Shown piece after piece: positions 6,726 through 15,430 of a DNA stretch of 64,000 bases. Numbering within the stretch: the stretch's first letter is position 1; every line of letters begins with the position of its first letter. A model generated the notes under the pieces. It did not search any database. It worked only from the letters and a program-made list of their open reading frames with translations, and was not told where the DNA came from. A program made the position numbers and the translations under genes. Source of the DNA: Jatrophihabitans cynanchi (GTDB lineage: Bacteria; Actinomycetota; Actinomycetes; Mycobacteriales; Jatrophihabitantaceae); the NCBI RefSeq assembly GCF_027247405.1, contig NZ_CP097463.1:744001-808000 (forward strand), in the 5' to 3' direction.

Positions 6726-9653
6726 GTGGAGATCATGCCGCCGGATTTGCCCGGGCACACTCCGCCCGCCGCCATCGTCAGCCCGGTGTTCGTCGGACGC
6801 ACCGCGGAGCTGACAGCGGCTCGTGGGCTGATCGAACGCGCCGAGAAGGGCGAGTCCGGGGTGATGCTGGTCTGCGGGGAGGCCGGTGTCGGCAAGACCC
6901 GGCTCGTCGACGAGGCGGTACGGCACGCGCGGGGCCGGCAGCTGCAGGTGCTGTCCGGGCACTGCGTGCAACTGGGGATCGAGGGTCTTCCGTTCGCCCC
7001 GGTCGTCGAGGCGTTGCGCGAACTGGTCCGCACCACCGGACGCGAACGGCTCGAGGAGATCCTCGGCCCGGCGCGTGACCTGGTCGCGCGCCTGCTGCCC
7101 GTCGCGGCCGCGCCGGAGACCGAGACCGCTCCCCCGGCGACCGCCCAGCTGCTCGAACTCGTCCTCGGTCTGCTCGAGCGTCTCAGCGAGAGCGCGCCGG
7201 TGCTGGTCGTGATCGAAGACCTGCACTGGGCCGATCGCTCGACGCTGGAGCTCGCCGCGTTCCTCGCCCGGAACCTGCGCGGAGTCCCGGTGGCCATTCT
7301 GATCACCTACCGGTCCGACGAGGTGGACCGCCGACATCCGCTGCGCGTCCTGCTCGCCACCTGGGAACGCACCCGCAGCATCAGCCGGCTGGAGCTGGGC
7401 CGACTGGACCGCGACGAGGTGCGTGCCCAGCTGAGCGCCATCCTCGGCGCGGTGCCGGACCCGAAGCTGCTCGATCTGGTGTACGAGCGATCCGAAGGCA
7501 ATGCGTTCCTGGTCGAGGAGATGCTCAGCGCGGTACGGGCCGGCGATCCGCGCGGGCTGCCGCCGTCATTGAAGGACGTCCTGCTCGCGCGGGTGGATCG
7601 ACTGGGTGAGCCGGCGGTGCAGCTGTTGCGACTGGCCGCTGTTGCCGGGCGATCGGTTCCCGAACGGCTGCTGGTAGCCGTCTGCGAGGTGGACGAGCTG
7701 TCCGCGCTGGCAGCGATCCGCGAGGCGGTCGACGCGCACCTGCTGGTCGTCGACTCGGCCGGGCACGGGTACACGTTCCGGCACGCGCTGGCACGGGACG
7801 CCGTGTACGACGACCTGCTGCCGGGCGAGCGGGTACGCCTGCACGCCGCGTACGCCGAGGCGCTCACCCGCGACCCGGGGCTTCTCGACGAAACCAACGT
7901 GTCGGTGGCCGCATCCCTCGCGCACCATGCCTACGCCGCGCTGGACCTGCCCCGCGCGCTCGAGGCGTCGATCGCGGCCGGCCGGGAATCGTTCAGCGCG
8001 ATGGCCTCGCGCGAGGCGCTCGCGCAGTACGAGCGGGCGCTGCTGATCTGGGACCGCGTCCCGGCCGAGCTGCGACCGCCGGAGGTGGATCAGGCCGAGG
8101 TCCTGTGGCTCGCCGGCGAAGCGGCCTACCACGGCGGCAACGTCGACCGGGCGCTGGCACTGCTCACCGAGTCCGCCGCCGCGCTGCCCGCCGACGCGAC
8201 ACCCGAGCGCCGCGCCCGGGTCCTGCACCGCTGTGCCCGGGCGCACCGGGACCTCGGCCACCTCGGCACGGCCATCGAGCTGCTCGAGTCGGCGTTGGCA
8301 CCGCTGCCGGACGAGCCGGTGACCTGGATGCGGGCCACGGTGCTGGCGGCGTTGTCGGTTGCTCACCTGCGCGAGCTGCACCCGAGACGGGCCGCGCGGT
8401 ACGCCGAACTCGCGGTTGCCGCGGCACGGAGCGTGGACGCCGCGCAGGTGGAGGCGGAGGCGCAGATCAGCCTCGGGTCCTGCCGCATGTTGCTGGGCCC
8501 GGGCGCGGACGGTCTGGCCGCCATGCGAGCCGGACTCGAGTTGGCGCTGGCCAGTGGTGACGCACATACCACCGCGCGCGGCTACATCAACCTCTCCGAC
8601 GCCTGCGAGACGCTGGGCCGGTCAACCGAGGCCGCGGAAGTGGCCGAGGCCGGGATCGCCTTCGCGCAGCGCTCCGGTTTGCTCCGCAGCGTCGGTGCCT
8701 ACCTGGTCGGCAACCTCGCCGAGTCGCTGGTGCACCTGGGCGACTGGGCACGCGCCCGGATGCTGATCGACGATGCCCTCGCGGACGGGCCGGAGGGCGT
8801 CTTCGAGCTCACGCTGCAACTCATCGGTGCCGAACTCGCCGCCCTCGCCGGAGACCTGGAGCGGTCCCGCACGATGCTCGAACGCGCGCAGGTGCTCACC
8901 ATCGGTCCCGACGACGACCAGTTCGCTCTGCCCCTGGTCACCCTCGAGGCCGAACTCGCCCGCGCCGGGCGCGACCACGCGCGGGCGGTCCGGATCGTCC
9001 TTGACAACCTCAACCGCGACGACCGGTCGCCTCGGTACGCGTGGCCGCTGCTGTGGGTCGGCGTGCGGGCCGAGGTCGAGCGGGCGCTGGCCGATCCTGC
9101 GGGCACGATCGCCGAGCGGTTGGGCTCCCTGGTCGCAACGATGCCCGCGACCGATGCGCCGACGCAGGGCTATCGCGCCCTGTGCGAGGCCGAACTCGGC
9201 CGGCTCGGCGGGACGGCCGATTGGGATGACGCCTGCGCCGCGTGGCGGAAGCTGGGCTGGGCGTGGCCGCTGGGCTACAGCCTCCTGCGACAGGCCGAGG
9301 CACAGGCCGAACGGCGTGAGCCGGCGCGCGAGAGCGCGGTCGAGGCATGGACGATCGCCGGCCGGCTCGGTGCCGGACCGCTGCTGAGCGAGGTGCAGGC
9401 CCTCGCGCGCCGCGCCGGTATCGACCTCGACGAGCAGTCGCGGCCGGCCGATCCGCTTGCGGCGCTCGGGCTTACGGCGCGAGAGCAGGAGGTGCTCAGG
9501 CTGGTCGCGACCGGCCGCTCCAACCCGCAGATCGCGCGCGAGCTGTTCATCAGCCCGAAGACGGCAAGCGTGCACGTGTCGAACATTCTCGGCAAGCTCG
9601 GCCTCACCAGCCGGGTGCAAGCGGCCGCCCTGCTGCACCGGCTCGGGTGCTAG
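6726..9653 (+). CDS. large LuxR-family (LAL) ATPase transcriptional regulator
   Basis: A 975-residue regulator with the LAL architecture. The N-terminal AAA ATPase module has Walker A GEAGVGKTRL (about residues 50-60) and Walker B VVIEDLHWAD (about 160-170). A long helical TPR-like middle region (about 400-880) follows, and the C-terminus is a LuxR/GerE helix-turn-helix from LTAREQEVLRLVATGRSN to the end. Such proteins activate transcription in an ATP- and often ligand-dependent way; the target is not evident. TAGAAC lies 7 bases before GTG 6726, supporting a leaderless start there; ATG 6735 is the alternative. The next gene begins 9 bases downstream but has its own -10. Confidence 0.92.
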   Translation: MEIMPPDLPGHTPPAAIVSPVFVGRTAELTAARGLIERAEKGESGVMLVCGEAGVGKTRLVDEAVRHARGRQLQVLSGHCVQLGIEGLPFAPVVEALRELVRTTGRERLEEILGPARDLVARLLPVAAAPETETAPPATAQLLELVLGLLERLSESAPVLVVIEDLHWADRSTLELAAFLARNLRGVPVAILITYRSDEVDRRHPLRVLLATWERTRSISRLELGRLDRDEVRAQLSAILGAVPDPKLLDLVYERSEGNAFLVEEMLSAVRAGDPRGLPPSLKDVLLARVDRLGEPAVQLLRLAAVAGRSVPERLLVAVCEVDELSALAAIREAVDAHLLVVDSAGHGYTFRHALARDAVYDDLLPGERVRLHAAYAEALTRDPGLLDETNVSVAASLAHHAYAALDLPRALEASIAAGRESFSAMASREALAQYERALLIWDRVPAELRPPEVDQAEVLWLAGEAAYHGGNVDRALALLTESAAALPADATPERRARVLHRCARAHRDLGHLGTAIELLESALAPLPDEPVTWMRATVLAALSVAHLRELHPRRAARYAELAVAAARSVDAAQVEAEAQISLGSCRMLLGPGADGLAAMRAGLELALASGDAHTTARGYINLSDACETLGRSTEAAEVAEAGIAFAQRSGLLRSVGAYLVGNLAESLVHLGDWARARMLIDDALADGPEGVFELTLQLIGAELAALAGDLERSRTMLERAQVLTIGPDDDQFALPLVTLEAELARAGRDHARAVRIVLDNLNRDDRSPRYAWPLLWVGVRAEVERALADPAGTIAERLGSLVATMPATDAPTQGYRALCEAELGRLGGTADWDDACAAWRKLGWAWPLGYSLLRQAEAQAERREPARESAVEAWTIAGRLGAGPLLSEVQALARRAGIDLDEQSRPADPLAALGLTAREQEVLRLVATGRSNPQIARELFISPKTASVHVSNILGKLGLTSRVQAAALLHRLGC

Positions 9654-9662
9654 CTTGGCCGC

Positions 9663-10187
9663 GTGACGCTGGCCGCTGAGCTGTCGTACGTGTACCCGCG
9701 GCCGAACCGCGTGCGCCTGCTCTTGCAGCGCTTCGCGGCGACCCGGGCGGGGGCCTGGTGGTTCGCCAAGACGCTCGCGCCCATGGACCGGGCGCTGGGC
9801 CGGCTGTCCAACGGCCGGCTGACGGTGCCCGCGCTTCTTGCCGGACTGCCCGTGCTGGTGCTGACGAGCACCGGGCGCAAGAGCGGGCTGGCCCGCCGCA
9901 CGCACCTGATCGCGGTGCCGGTGAACGGCACCCTCGCCCTGCTGGGCACCAACTTCGGCCAGCCGCGCACGCCGGCCTGGGTGCTCAACCTCGAGGCCGA
10001 GCCACGCGCCACGGTGACCCATCACGGGGTGACGCGCGCGGTCGTGGCGCGCCCGGCGTCCGACCGTGAGCGCGAGCAGGTGCTCGCCGCCGCGGCCACC
10101 GTGTACGGCGGCTACCTGAAGTACCAGCAGCGCATCACCGGGCGCACGCTGCGCATCTTCCTGCTGGAGCCGGCCCCGTCCGACTGA
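9663..10187 (+). CDS. nitroreductase/deazaflavin-dependent oxidoreductase family protein
   Basis: A 174-residue protein of the DDN-like split beta-barrel family, whose studied mycobacterial members use cofactor F420. The family core is visible as VLTSTGRKSGLARRTHL followed by LGTNFGQPRTPAWVLNLEA and a C-terminal YLKYQQRITGRTLRIF. TAGCTT 6 bases before GTG suggests a leaderless mRNA. It lies directly after the LuxR regulator, which might control it (inference). A second family member is at 21835-22314. Confidence 0.87.
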   Translation: MTLAAELSYVYPRPNRVRLLLQRFAATRAGAWWFAKTLAPMDRALGRLSNGRLTVPALLAGLPVLVLTSTGRKSGLARRTHLIAVPVNGTLALLGTNFGQPRTPAWVLNLEAEPRATVTHHGVTRAVVARPASDREREQVLAAAATVYGGYLKYQQRITGRTLRIFLLEPAPSD

Positions 10188-10292
10188 CCGACGGACGCCC
10201 GGCGGCGCACACGGCGCTCGGCGTGATCTTGTTGCTCGCGGTGGGCATCGACGCGTGGTCCCGGCTGCGCAAGCGCTGATCGCCGCTGCGAC

Positions 10293-10991
10293 CTAGGCGG
10301 CCGGATCCCTCGGGGATCGGGTGCCGGGCGATCCCGGGAAGGCGATGTCGTGGCGCCAATCGGGGCGAGAACTGTGGTGCGCGCGCCAATAGAGTTCGGC
10401 AATGTCGTCTGGATCGAACGCGGTGCCCGGCGCCACGGGACCTCCGACGGTGACGGTGGCGACCCGGACCCCGACCGGCGCGTACTGCTTGTCGAGAAGG
10501 ACCGCGAGCGCGCGTACCCCGGCCTTGCCGAGCGACAGCGATGTGTACGCAGGATCCGGTTCCGGCATGCCGCCCGTGATCAGGTACGTGCCGCCGCCGC
10601 GCCGAGCCATCGCGGGCGCCACATGGGCAGCAGCCGTGATCGCGCCGACGACGTTGACCGCCCAAGCCTCGAGATGGCGCCGAGTTGCGAGCTCGCCCGG
10701 TGTGTCTGCCTGGATCATCCCGGCGTTGTAGACGACCACCTCCGGCGGCCCGAGCTGCGCGATCGCGGTGTCCAGCGCAGTCCGCAGTGCGGTCTCGTCG
10801 GCGACGTCGGCGGTCAACGGCACTATCGCAACGTCAAAGCGAGCAAGTTCTCGCGCGATCGCAGCGACCGTGGCGCCGGCGCGGGCGATCACCGCGATCG
10901 GTAGCCCTCCGCGCGCGAACCGGCGGGCCACCGCGAGGCCGATCCCGGGCCCGGCTGCGATCACGATCGCGGGTGAGGTTCCTCGTCCCAT
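10293..10991 (-). CDS. divergent short-chain dehydrogenase/reductase
   Basis: A 232-residue Rossmann protein of the SDR superfamily. The dinucleotide-binding turn is AAGPGIGLAVARRFA, lacking the first glycine of the usual TGxxxGIG; the VVYNAGM strand (NAG motif) is present. The usual catalytic YxxxK is altered: in LSLGKAGVRAL the Lys is kept but the Tyr position reads Leu. A family of such atypical SDRs exists, so the protein may bind NAD(P) without classical chemistry. It is divergent from a MerR regulator, with a MerR-type promoter directly upstream; the -10 (TAGCGT) ends 7 bases before the ATG. Confidence 0.82.
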   Translation of the reverse strand: MGRGTSPAIVIAAGPGIGLAVARRFARGGLPIAVIARAGATVAAIARELARFDVAIVPLTADVADETALRTALDTAIAQLGPPEVVVYNAGMIQADTPGELATRRHLEAWAVNVVGAITAAAHVAPAMARRGGGTYLITGGMPEPDPAYTSLSLGKAGVRALAVLLDKQYAPVGVRVATVTVGGPVAPGTAFDPDDIAELYWRAHHSSRPDWRHDIAFPGSPGTRSPRDPAA

Positions 10992-10998
10992 GTCGCCG

Positions 10999-11029
10999 AC
11001 GCTAAACTATCACATCATGTGAGGGTCAA
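10999..11029 (-). promoter_or_regulatory. MerR-type promoter/operator of the SDR gene
   Basis: Reading leftward, TTGACC (11024-11029) and TAGCGT (10999-11004) are separated by exactly 19 bases, the long spacer typical of MerR-activated promoters. The spacer contains the palindrome TCACATCATGTGA at 11010-11022 (written on +). The SDR ATG follows after 7 bases. The MerR gene transcribed the other way is the obvious regulator. Confidence 0.78.
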
Positions 11030-11045
11030 GCCTGGGAGCGCACGC

Positions 11046-11480
11046 GTGCGAATCGGAGCCGTGTCTCGGGCGGTTGGGGTGAGCGAGCGGCTGCTGCGTT
11101 ACTACGAGGAGCAGGGGTTGCTGCGTCCCGACCGGCTGCCCAACGGGTACAGGGAATACGGCGCCGCGGACGTCGCCGCGGTTCGCAACATCCGCGCGCT
11201 CCTGGCTGCCGGCCTGCCCCTGCGGGTCATCGCCGACGTCCTGCCGTGCGTCTGCGATCACAACGAGCGCATGGTGCCCACCTGCCCGGAGCTCATCGTG
11301 GCACTTCGTCGCGAACGCGAGCGCGTCGAGGCTGCGCGGGCCCAATTGGAGACCTCGCAACGGCTGATCGACATCGTCCTGGACGCCGCACCGCCGGAGG
11401 TCACAGCAGCCGCCGACCGCCTCCGCGGTTCCTCGCTCACGGCGCCAGGGCATCGGCGAGAGCCTGGCCGGCTTCGCTGA
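11046..11480 (+). CDS. MerR-family transcriptional regulator
   Basis: A 144-residue regulator. The N-terminal winged helix is RIGAVSRAVGVSERLLRYY with EEQGLLRPDRLPNGYREY, followed by a dimerising coiled coil. The motif CVCDHNERMVPTC just after the second helix pair supplies three Cys and a His that could bind metal or sense redox state; this is inference. GTG 11046 has GGGAG about 8 bases upstream and begins at the usual distance from the HTH; GTG 11019 is an alternative. It is divergent from the SDR gene and tail-to-tail (44-base overlap) with an esterase gene. Confidence 0.88.
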   Translation: MRIGAVSRAVGVSERLLRYYEEQGLLRPDRLPNGYREYGAADVAAVRNIRALLAAGLPLRVIADVLPCVCDHNERMVPTCPELIVALRRERERVEAARAQLETSQRLIDIVLDAAPPEVTAAADRLRGSSLTAPGHRREPGRLR

Positions 11481-12366
11481 TGGCGGCCAAGCTGTCGTCG
11501 AAAGGTTGGCGGAGGAACTCGTGGATCATCCCGTTCCAGCGGCGGATCGTGACCGGGACGCCGGCGTCTTCGAGCAGTTCGCCGTATTGCTCCGCCTCAT
11601 CACGCAGCGCGTCGTACTGTGCGGTGACGATATAGGCAGGTGGAAGGTTCGCCAGATCACCTGCGAGGATCGGAGAAACGGTCGGCAGGGTGCGCTGTTC
11701 TTCGCTGGACAGGTAGTTGTCCATGAACCAGAACTGCGTCTCACGACTGATGTTTCCGTACTTGCCGGCGTAGTGCCGGATCGAGAAGTTGCTGCGCCTG
11801 AAGTCCAGGTCCGGATAGATGAGCAACTGGAAGGCCAGCCGCGGGCCGCCCTGGTCGCGCGCCATGAGTGCGACCACCGCAGCGAGGTTTCCTCCGGAGC
11901 TGTCACCGGCTACGGCGAGCCGACTTGCATCCCCACCGAACTCGTCCGCGTGCTCGGCAACCCACCTCGTCGCGGCGTACGCGAGGTCAGGCGCCTCGGG
12001 AAACTTGTGCTCCGGAGCCAACGGGTAGTCGACCGACACGAGGATGCTGCGCGACGCATTGGCCAGCCCACGGGCCAAGGAGTCGTGGGTATCGAGATCG
12101 CCGAGCATGAATCCGCCGCCGTGGAAGAACACGGTCACGGGCGCACGGGTGCCCAGAGTCGGCCGGTAGATGCGGACCCTGGCAGCACCAGAGCACGTCT
12201 GGATCTCACGGTCCTCGCAAGCGGCCACCTTCGCCCCGGCAGGAAGCAGTTGCGCCATTCGGCGCATCCCTACCCGCGCGCGTTCCGGGCCGAAGGTGTG
12301 CAGTTCGGGGAAGTTGACGGCGGCGAGGCGAGCGAGATGAGCCTCGACCTGAGGATGAACGGACAC
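11437..12366 (-). CDS. HSL-family alpha/beta hydrolase (esterase)
   Basis: A 309-residue serine hydrolase of the hormone-sensitive-lipase (family IV) group. The oxyanion-hole motif is FFHGGGFMLGD, the nucleophile motif GDSSGGNLA, the acid is probably in QYDALRDEAEQY and the His in MIHEFLRQ. The natural ester substrate is unknown. GTG 12366 is chosen because GAGGAG lies 5 bases upstream. A MerR-type promoter with a perfect palindrome precedes it, and a MerR gene lies upstream on the same strand. Confidence 0.9.
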   Translation of the reverse strand: MSVHPQVEAHLARLAAVNFPELHTFGPERARVGMRRMAQLLPAGAKVAACEDREIQTCSGAARVRIYRPTLGTRAPVTVFFHGGGFMLGDLDTHDSLARGLANASRSILVSVDYPLAPEHKFPEAPDLAYAATRWVAEHADEFGGDASRLAVAGDSSGGNLAAVVALMARDQGGPRLAFQLLIYPDLDFRRSNFSIRHYAGKYGNISRETQFWFMDNYLSSEEQRTLPTVSPILAGDLANLPPAYIVTAQYDALRDEAEQYGELLEDAGVPVTIRRWNGMIHEFLRQPFDDSLAAISEAGQALADALAP

Positions 12367-12400
12367 TGCTTGCTCCTCTCGATCGGATGAGACGAGAGCG

Positions 12401-12431
12401 ATCGTTTCGGTTGAACCACGGTTCAAGTCAA
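12401..12431 (-). promoter_or_regulatory. MerR-type promoter/operator of the esterase gene
   Basis: Leftward, TTGACT (12426-12431) and AACGAT (12401-12406) are 19 bases apart. The spacer holds the perfect inverted repeat TTGAACC-AC-GGTTCAA (12411-12426). This is the standard geometry for a MerR activator; the MerR gene at 12460-12912 is the likely regulator. Confidence 0.75.
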
Positions 12432-12459
12432 CGGGGCCGGCCGCGAAGCGAGAGGCAGG

Positions 12460-12912
12460 TCACATGTGCGCCGCGGCAACGGCCTCATCGGCGAAGGATG
12501 CTTTGAAGTGCGGGCAGTCCACCAGTGGCACGTGTGTGCAGGTCGCGGCGTGCATGAGGCTCGCGCGCATGCGCTGCAATCGACTGATGTCGCTGCTCAA
12601 TTCGCTCGCCTTCGCTGCCAATCGCTCACGCAGGTCGTCATCACTCGGACGTGCCACCAGAAATCGCGCGATCTCGGCGATGGTGAAGCCGGCCTGCTGG
12701 GCGCAGGCGATCAGGTTCAACCTCTCGAACACGTCAGGCGTGTAGGCGCGTCGCTGGCCGTTCCGGCCGGCCGGTGTGATCAGCCCTCGCCGCTCGTAGA
12801 AGCGAAGCGCAGAGGGCGTCAGCGCCGACAACCGACACACCTCGCCTATGTCGATCAGATCCTCGGGAGCTGCCCCGGTCGGAGGCCTCCCGCCTGAGTT
12901 GCCAGCGCCCAC
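12460..12912 (-). CDS. MerR-family transcriptional regulator
   Basis: A 150-residue regulator with an N-terminal MerR winged helix (DIGEVCRLSALTPSALRFYE), a coiled coil, and a C-terminal segment CTHVPLVDCPHF with two Cys and two His that may bind metal or a ligand. GTG 12912 is preferred because GGAGG lies 9 bases before it; ATG 12942 is the upstream alternative. It lies upstream of the esterase gene in the same direction, separated by the palindromic promoter, so esterase control by this protein is the simplest reading. Confidence 0.86.
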   Translation of the reverse strand: MGAGNSGGRPPTGAAPEDLIDIGEVCRLSALTPSALRFYERRGLITPAGRNGQRRAYTPDVFERLNLIACAQQAGFTIAEIARFLVARPSDDDLRERLAAKASELSSDISRLQRMRASLMHAATCTHVPLVDCPHFKASFADEAVAAAHM

Positions 12913-12998
12913 TGTCCAGTGCCTCCTGAAGAACTCACCCATGGCTGGATCCGGTGTGAGAGTAGCCAGCGCGTCGGCACGAACGACCCGGGCCGTGA

Positions 12999-13682
12999 CT
13001 AGACCGCCGGGTCCTCGTGAGCCGGCAGGCCGGCGATCTGCGCCTCGATGGACGCGAGGTGGGCGGCGAGGATGTCCTCGAACGCGTCGCGGCGGTCTGC
13101 GCCGAGGGGACGGACGTCGCGGGCGAAGTAGGAAAGGGCGGGGAAGCGTTCGGGTTCGGCACCGAATACCGCGACACGGAACTGCTCCAGGCCTTGCTCG
13201 TACTCCTGCGGCGTGATCGTGCTGATCCCGGCCTCGGAGGAGATCAGCGCGGCGAGCAGGACCACGATGCGGTGGTAGCGCACCGGGATGTCCTGGTCGG
13301 GCAGCCCGGACGTCCGCAGCGCCTGCAACACCTCGTCCATGACCATTCGCGATCCGATGCCGCCGGAACCGTAACGTCCCCAGATCGCGGCGAGTTGGGG
13401 CTGCTCGCCGAAGGCATCGCGCAGCCGCATGCCCAGGGCCGCGATGCGCTGCTTCCAGTCGCCTTCAGGGCGGTGACTGCTCACGGCGGCCAGCAGGACC
13501 CGGTCGGCGACAGCCCGCAACAGCTCGGTCTTGTTCCGAAAGTGCCGGTAGAGGCTCGAGGAGTCCGTCCCGAGCGCGGCAGCGAGTTTGCGCACGCTGA
13601 ACGACTCGGCGTCGCTCGTGCGCAGCAGCGTCACCGCCGTGTCCAGGATCTGGTCGGCCGACCAGCGCCTGCGCCTGGTCAT
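12999..13682 (-). CDS. TetR-family transcriptional regulator
   Basis: A 227-residue repressor. The N-terminal HTH is visible as ILDTAVTLLRTSDAESFSVR followed by KLAAALGTDSSSLYRHFRNK. The C-terminal ligand domain is TetR_C-like, with YHRIVVLLAALISSEAGIST. ATG 13682 is chosen since it begins at the usual distance from the HTH and has GAGAGGGG upstream. It is divergent from an esterase gene, with a 23-base palindrome between them, so it most likely represses that gene and itself. Confidence 0.9.
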   Translation of the reverse strand: MTRRRRWSADQILDTAVTLLRTSDAESFSVRKLAAALGTDSSSLYRHFRNKTELLRAVADRVLLAAVSSHRPEGDWKQRIAALGMRLRDAFGEQPQLAAIWGRYGSGGIGSRMVMDEVLQALRTSGLPDQDIPVRYHRIVVLLAALISSEAGISTITPQEYEQGLEQFRVAVFGAEPERFPALSYFARDVRPLGADRRDAFEDILAAHLASIEAQIAGLPAHEDPAV

Positions 13683-13722
13683 CGCGCCCCTCTCGCCGGG
13701 TCGCGCCAGTCTATGCACTTGC

Positions 13723-13745
13723 TAATGCACGCACCGCGTGCATTA
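13723..13745. promoter_or_regulatory. TetR operator candidate
   Basis: A perfect inverted repeat with 10-base arms, TAATGCACGC and GCGTGCATTA, separated by ACC. It sits between the divergent TetR gene (starts 13682) and esterase gene (starts 13793). A further half-site-like TGCAC is found at 13714-13718. Confidence 0.75.
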
Positions 13746-13792
13746 ATGGATGGATCCGCTGCGGGAGGTCCAGCGGGAAGGGAGCAGCACAA

Positions 13793-14755
13793 ATGCGCGC
13801 GAGCAGCAGCGCGGTACGCCCGCCGGAGCCGGACTTCTCGGCGATCACCACCGATGAACTGCGCGCCTACCGCGACGCGGAGAACGAATACCGGGCGTCC
13901 GAGGCGGCGCGGCAGATCCTCGGCAAGCCGCACGCCGGCGCCGCGATCGGCTGGCAGGATGTCGCACTGCCCGGTCGCGACGTACCGGTGCGCGTCTATC
14001 GGCCGGACCGGACCGGAGGCGACGGACCCGCCGCACGATCGCAGTTGCCGCTCGTCGTCCACGTCCACGGAGGCGGCTTCGTGGGTACGGCGGTGCAGTG
14101 CGACTGGACCAACAGCTACCTCGCCGCCCGACTGCCCGCGATCGTCGTCTCGGTGGAACACCGGCTGCTGTCCCCCGGCAGCTCGCTCGCCGATGCCGCC
14201 GACGATGCGTGGGAGGTACTCCGGCACGTGATGCGGCACGCGAGTCGATGGGCGGTCGACCCGGACCGAGCCGCTGTCTTCGGCGAAAGCTGCGGTGCGC
14301 TGATCTGCGCCCTGACCGCGATCCGGGCCCGAACTGCCGGGCTGCGACTCGCCGCCCAGGTGCTGGTCAACCCAGCGGTCGACGTGACCGACACGATGTT
14401 CGACTACCCGTCGATCGCCGGGTACCCGGCTACCCCGACCCTGGCCCTGCCCCAACTCCGGCTCATCCAGCGGCTCGGTGTCCCGCAGGGAACCGATGCC
14501 ACCGCCCTGTCACCGGTGTACGCCGACGATCTGAGCGGGCTCGCCCCGGCGCTCGTGGTGGTGCCCACCCACGACCCGCTAGCCGACCACGGCCGCCGCC
14601 ACGCAGAACGCCTGCGCGCCGCAGGGACCGCGGTGCAGCTGACCGAATACCCGGGCGCGCAACACGCGTTCCTCACCCTGCCCGGCGTGGCACCACAGGC
14701 GCAGGCCGCCCGGGCCGAGATCGCCGGCTTCCTCCGCGCGACCTTGGCGAGGTGA
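13793..14755 (+). CDS. alpha/beta hydrolase (family IV esterase-like)
   Basis: A 320-residue hydrolase. The HGGG oxyanion motif is VHVHGGGFVGT, the nucleophile motif is FGESCGALICA (Cys beside the Ser), the acid is in PTHDPLADHG and the His in GAQHAFLTLPG. It is related to the esterase at 11437-12366 but diverged, and is under a different class of regulator. An AGGGAGC site lies about 8 bases before the ATG. The divergent TetR gene and the shared palindrome indicate substrate-inducible expression (inference). Confidence 0.9.
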   Translation: MRASSSAVRPPEPDFSAITTDELRAYRDAENEYRASEAARQILGKPHAGAAIGWQDVALPGRDVPVRVYRPDRTGGDGPAARSQLPLVVHVHGGGFVGTAVQCDWTNSYLAARLPAIVVSVEHRLLSPGSSLADAADDAWEVLRHVMRHASRWAVDPDRAAVFGESCGALICALTAIRARTAGLRLAAQVLVNPAVDVTDTMFDYPSIAGYPATPTLALPQLRLIQRLGVPQGTDATALSPVYADDLSGLAPALVVVPTHDPLADHGRRHAERLRAAGTAVQLTEYPGAQHAFLTLPGVAPQAQAARAEIAGFLRATLAR

Positions 14756-14830
14756 CGGGGCAACCGTGCAGCCTCGCACCCGGGGCACCACCGCGCACAC
14801 GATCGAGCCGAACAGCAGAGGAGTCGCGGC

Positions 14831-15247
14831 ATGAACGACGCATATCAGATCCGTGCCGAAGCGCCCTCGGTCGCGGACTACCGCAGGCTCCGCACCGCCT
14901 CAGGCCTCAACGACAAATCAGTTCAGGCAGCAGCACTCGGCCTCGCCGGATCGTGGCACGCAGTCACCGTCACGGCCGGCGCGACCGGCCGGCCGGTCGG
15001 TATGGGCCGGATCGTCGGCGATGGTGGCTGCCACTTCCAGATCGTTGACGTCTGCGTGCTACCGGAACACCAAGGCCGTGGACTGGGGCGTCGCATCATG
15101 CAGGAGCTGACCGCCGAACTCGACAGGCGAGCGCCGGCGACCGCCTTCGTGTCCCTGATCGCGGACGGTGACGCACACCACCTCTACCGCAAGTTCGGCT
15201 TCGTCGACACTGCCCCGGACTCCATCGGCATGGCCCGGACGCGCTGA
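14831..15247 (+). CDS. GNAT-family N-acetyltransferase
   Basis: A 138-residue acyltransferase with the GNAT fold. The acetyl-CoA pyrophosphate loop is LPEHQGRGLGRRIM (Q/RxxGxG/A), preceded by the IVDVCVLP strand, and the C-terminal motif is HHLYRKFGFVDT. AGAGGAG lies 6-8 bases before the ATG. The acceptor substrate is not predictable. It lies 75 bases after the esterase gene. Confidence 0.88.
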   Translation: MNDAYQIRAEAPSVADYRRLRTASGLNDKSVQAAALGLAGSWHAVTVTAGATGRPVGMGRIVGDGGCHFQIVDVCVLPEHQGRGLGRRIMQELTAELDRRAPATAFVSLIADGDAHHLYRKFGFVDTAPDSIGMARTR

Positions 15248-15346
15248 CGGCGCGTCAGCAGTCCCGCAAGCTCAGCTCTCCGGAGATTGATCGACCTCCG
15301 ACGACCCGGCCCGAGCCGAGTCCCGGATCAGGAACTCTGAAGGATG

Positions 15347-15419
15347 TAGCCCCAACGGGATTCGAACCCGTGCTACCGCCTTGAGAGGGCGGCGTCCTGG
15401 GCCACTAGACGATGGGGCC
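15347..15419 (-). tRNA. tRNA-Glu (CUC)
   Basis: A 73-nucleotide cloverleaf on the minus strand. The acceptor stem pairs GGCCCCA with UGGGGCU, the anticodon stem CCGCC/GGCGG carries loop CUCUCAA (anticodon CUC), and the T-arm has GGTTCGAATC. CCA is not encoded. It lies 3 kb from gltX, which charges it; a tRNA-Glu/tRNA-Gln pair near gltX is also known in mycobacteria. Confidence 0.95.
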
Positions 15420-15430
15420 CCAGAAAGTGC

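Noticed and set aside
10184-10279. Possible 31-residue membrane peptide (ends GVILLLAVGIDAWSRLRKR) overlapping the end of the nitroreductase homologue
   Set aside because: It needs a CTG start or a very short GTG version and has no ribosome-binding site; hydrophobic stretches arise easily by chance.
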